From Lachnospira sp. UBA2821 (GTDB lineage Bacteria > Bacillota > Clostridia > Lachnospirales > Lachnospiraceae), in the NCBI GenBank assembly GCA_002351535.1, contig DEGR01000013.1, positions 1 to 64,000 of the forward strand: a stretch of DNA of 64,000 nucleotides, written 5' to 3'. This document shows, in pieces, positions 61,872-64,000 of the stretch. Below the pieces are notes generated by a model. The model was not told the DNA's origin, did no database searches, and worked only from the letters and a program-made list of their open reading frames with translations. The translations under genes and the position numbers were made by a program. Position 1 is the first letter of the stretch. Each line of letters starts with the position of its first letter.

Positions 61872-63694
61872 AAAAACAAATGAGAGGAGCCGGCTTTTAT
61901 GTTATCGTAGCATTTTTAATATGCTCGATAGTGTACTTTATCTCAACGCTTACTAATCAGGAGAGTAATTACACATATGGAGACCTGCTTAAAGACCTCA
62001 AAAATGAAAAAATCGAGAGTGTAGTAATTAAGCAGAATAAAGAGGTGCCAACAGGTAAACTTACAATACAGCTTAAGAATGGCGACAAAGAGATGCTTTT
62101 CGTAGAGGATATTAAGACGGTTACAGCCGACTTAAAACAATACGATATGGCAGATTATAAGTTGAAAGATGTAGAGAGGGAAAGTATTATATGGGAAATG
62201 GTGCCATATATCATAATGATTGTGGTTATGATCGTATTCTTCTCTATGATAAGCGGTCAGATGGGCGGCGGTGGAAACGGCGGCAAGATGATGAATTTTG
62301 GAAAGAGCCGTGCGAAACTTGCCAATGACGGACCGGACAGAGTAACATTTGATAAGGTTGCCGGATTACATGAGGAAAAAGAAGAGTTAGAGGAGATAGT
62401 TGATTTCCTTAAAGAGCCTAAGAAATATATAGAAGTGGGAGCGAGAATTCCTAAAGGAGTTATCCTTACAGGCCCTCCGGGAACAGGTAAGACACTTCTT
62501 GCAAAAGCTGTAGCAGGTGAGGCGAAAGTTCCGTTTTTCAGTATATCGGGTTCTGACTTTGTGGAAATGTTCGTAGGTGTAGGTGCATCGCGAGTAAGAG
62601 ACTTGTTTGAGGAAGCTAAAAAGAATTCACCATGTATAGTGTTTATAGATGAGATTGACGCGGTTGCCAGAAGAAGAGGAACAGGTATGGGTGGAGGCCA
62701 TGATGAGAGAGAGCAGACACTTAATCAGTTACTTGTAGAGATGGATGGTTTCGGAGTAAATGAGGGAATCATTGTTATGGCAGCTACTAACAGAGTGGAT
62801 ATACTTGACCCTGCGATATTACGTCCGGGACGTTTTGACAGAAAGGTAGTTGTGGGAGCACCTGACGTAAAGGGAAGAAGAGAAATTCTTGATGTACATG
62901 CCAAGAATAAACCGCTTGCAGAGGATGTTGACCTTGATAATGTAGCACAGACTACTGCCGGATTCACAGGTGCAGACCTTGAGAATCTTCTTAATGAGTC
63001 AGCAATATATGCTGCTAAGAATAATCGTGCATATATTACACAGGCAGATATTAACAGATCATTTGTTAAAGTTGGAATAGGTACAGAGAAGAAGAGCAAA
63101 GTTATATCGGATGAGGAAAAGAGAATTACTGCTTATCACGAATCCGGTCATGCAATATTATTCCACGTTCTTCCTAAAGTAGGTCCTGTTCATACGGTGT
63201 CTATAATTCCTACAGGAATGGGAGCAGCCGGATACACTATGCCACTTCCACCTAAGGACAGAATGTTCCTTACAAAGGGAAAAATGATACAGGATATTAT
63301 GGTATCGCTGGGCGGAAGAATTGCGGAAGAAATAGTATTTGACGATATAACAACAGGTGCTTCACAGGACATCAAAGAAGCAACAGCGACAGCCAAGTCG
63401 ATGGTAACTAAGTATGGAATGTCTGAGAAGCTTGGACTTATATGTTATGGTGATGATGATGACGAAGTATTTATCGGAAGAGACCTTGCACATACAAGAG
63501 GATATGCTGACGGAACTGCAGCAGAGATAGATGCGGAAGTTAAGAGTATTGTGAACAAATGTTATGAGGATGCCAAAGCACTTATTCTTAAATACAGGGA
63601 TGTACTTGACAAGAGTGCACAGCTTCTAATTGAGAAAGAAAAAATCAATCAGGAAGAGTTTGAGGCATTGTTTGACACAGAAGAAACGGTATAA
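61868..63694 (+). CDS. ftsH: ATP-dependent zinc metalloprotease FtsH
   Basis: Membrane-anchored AAA+ protease for quality control and regulated proteolysis; 608 aa. It starts at TTG overlapping the tilS stop, behind AGAGGAGG; an ATG four codons later is the alternative. Two transmembrane helices (about 8-26 and 116-136) flank a short external domain. A Gly-rich stretch (QMGGGGNGGKM) precedes the AAA domain with Walker A GPPGTGKT at 202-209. The zinc motif HESGH is at 424-428. Length and order are normal. Confidence 0.97.
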   Translation: MKKQMRGAGFYVIVAFLICSIVYFISTLTNQESNYTYGDLLKDLKNEKIESVVIKQNKEVPTGKLTIQLKNGDKEMLFVEDIKTVTADLKQYDMADYKLKDVERESIIWEMVPYIIMIVVMIVFFSMISGQMGGGGNGGKMMNFGKSRAKLANDGPDRVTFDKVAGLHEEKEELEEIVDFLKEPKKYIEVGARIPKGVILTGPPGTGKTLLAKAVAGEAKVPFFSISGSDFVEMFVGVGASRVRDLFEEAKKNSPCIVFIDEIDAVARRRGTGMGGGHDEREQTLNQLLVEMDGFGVNEGIIVMAATNRVDILDPAILRPGRFDRKVVVGAPDVKGRREILDVHAKNKPLAEDVDLDNVAQTTAGFTGADLENLLNESAIYAAKNNRAYITQADINRSFVKVGIGTEKKSKVISDEEKRITAYHESGHAILFHVLPKVGPVHTVSIIPTGMGAAGYTMPLPPKDRMFLTKGKMIQDIMVSLGGRIAEEIVFDDITTGASQDIKEATATAKSMVTKYGMSEKLGLICYGDDDDEVFIGRDLAHTRGYADGTAAEIDAEVKSIVNKCYEDAKALILKYRDVLDKSAQLLIEKEKINQEEFEALFDTEETV

Positions 63695-64000
63695 AATTGT
63701 AAAACATGCACAAAAAACATATAATCAAATTGTAAAGTTTGTGCAAACTTAGGGGTGACAAAAGGGTAGACGTTGGATATAATAATTATCGTAAAACCCC
63801 CCCAATACATTATATATAGTTTTTTTGTTACACCCATAAAAAAACGAAATACCTTCTCCTAAAAGGACAGCAACGTAAGCTGTCCTTTTTACTTTATATG
63901 GATATTTTCGTTGTACCTGTAGTTTTGCTTGTTTTTGAAAAAAAATTGATATATAATTTAATGACGTGGATATATTTGGAAAAGGAAATGAGGAGTCATA
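63695..64000 (+). terminator. ftsH downstream region with terminator; next gene start at window edge
   Basis: About 300 bp without a gene. AAAAGGACAGC and GCTGTCCTTTT at 63861-63890 form a strong intrinsic terminator with a T run. The window ends with GAAATGAGGA (63985-63994) then GTCATA, the same ribosome-binding motif as several genes here, so a plus-strand gene probably starts at or just after base 64000. Confidence 0.75.

Noticed and set aside
1..64000. CRISPR arrays, tRNA or rRNA genes, prophage genes, insertion sequences with transposase
   Set aside because: I looked for spaced direct repeats, tRNA-like and rRNA-conserved segments and phage or transposase motifs and saw none. The only interspersed repeat family is the hairpin element.

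Overview
The window is chromosomal DNA from a low-GC, spore-forming Firmicute, most likely a Lachnospiraceae gut anaerobe (Lachnospira/Eubacterium/Roseburia type). The reasons are the AT-rich intergenic DNA, the sporulation genes (spoIIR, spoVG, spoVT, yabP, yabQ, spoIIE), a T-box in front of ileS, a GlgC/GlgD pair, a PRPP synthetase of about 390 residues, a small DUF6465-like protein, and very large secreted amylases with Thr/Glu-rich linkers. The species call is inference. I saw no rRNA, tRNA, CRISPR array, insertion sequence with transposase, or prophage.

Layout. 0.2-15.1 kb holds a cytoplasmic GH13 glucosidase, spoIIR, murI, DUF1934 and two giant secreted starch-degrading enzymes (1698 and 1416 aa) in tandem. 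15.2-24.7 kb holds plsC, T-box-ileS, prs (-), dnaI-like and dnaD-like replication genes (-), and murC (-). 24.9-32.1 kb is glgC-glgD, spoVG, pth, mfd. 32.1-32.8 kb is a small island of toxin-antitoxin remnants plus an apparently intact type I toxin-antitoxin locus. 32.9-41.6 kb holds an LCP (LytR) protein, two separate genes for the last two IMP-synthesis steps, a small YjfB-like protein, a DUF4129-like/DUF58/MoxR operon (-) and two small membrane proteins. 41.6-51.3 kb holds a CBS-containing Mn pyrophosphatase, an aconitase-family hydratase, glgB, ParA plus a DUF6465-like protein (-), an amidohydrolase (-) and a Na+ symporter. 51.4-54.8 kb holds an SGNH hydrolase and a fluoride-riboswitch operon (antiporter plus MATE). 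54.9-63.7 kb is the spoVT, hup, rqcP, yabP, yabQ, divIC, spoIIE, tilS, ftsH block typical of Firmicutes.

Starch and glycogen handling is the main metabolic theme. The secreted amylases cut starch at the cell surface, the cytoplasmic GH13 enzyme trims imported oligosaccharides, and GlgC/GlgD/GlgB build glycogen. The rest is housekeeping, cell envelope and sporulation.

The most unusual content is non-coding. (1) Three copies of a roughly 540-bp element (2564-3107, 40285-40820, 57673-58207) each fold end to end into one imperfect hairpin. Their terminal and apical stems have diverged between copies by paired changes that keep base pairing. (2) A compact type I toxin-antitoxin locus at 32209-32566 has two convergent sigma-A promoters, a 32-aa membrane peptide, an antisense RNA and a sequestered ribosome binding site. 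(3) Two arrays of abutting 9-mers matching DnaA boxes (3 + 2) lie upstream of the dnaD-dnaI-like operon. (4) A fluoride riboswitch precedes an antiporter-MATE operon. (5) A shared, covarying leader precedes tilS and the AICAR transformylase gene.
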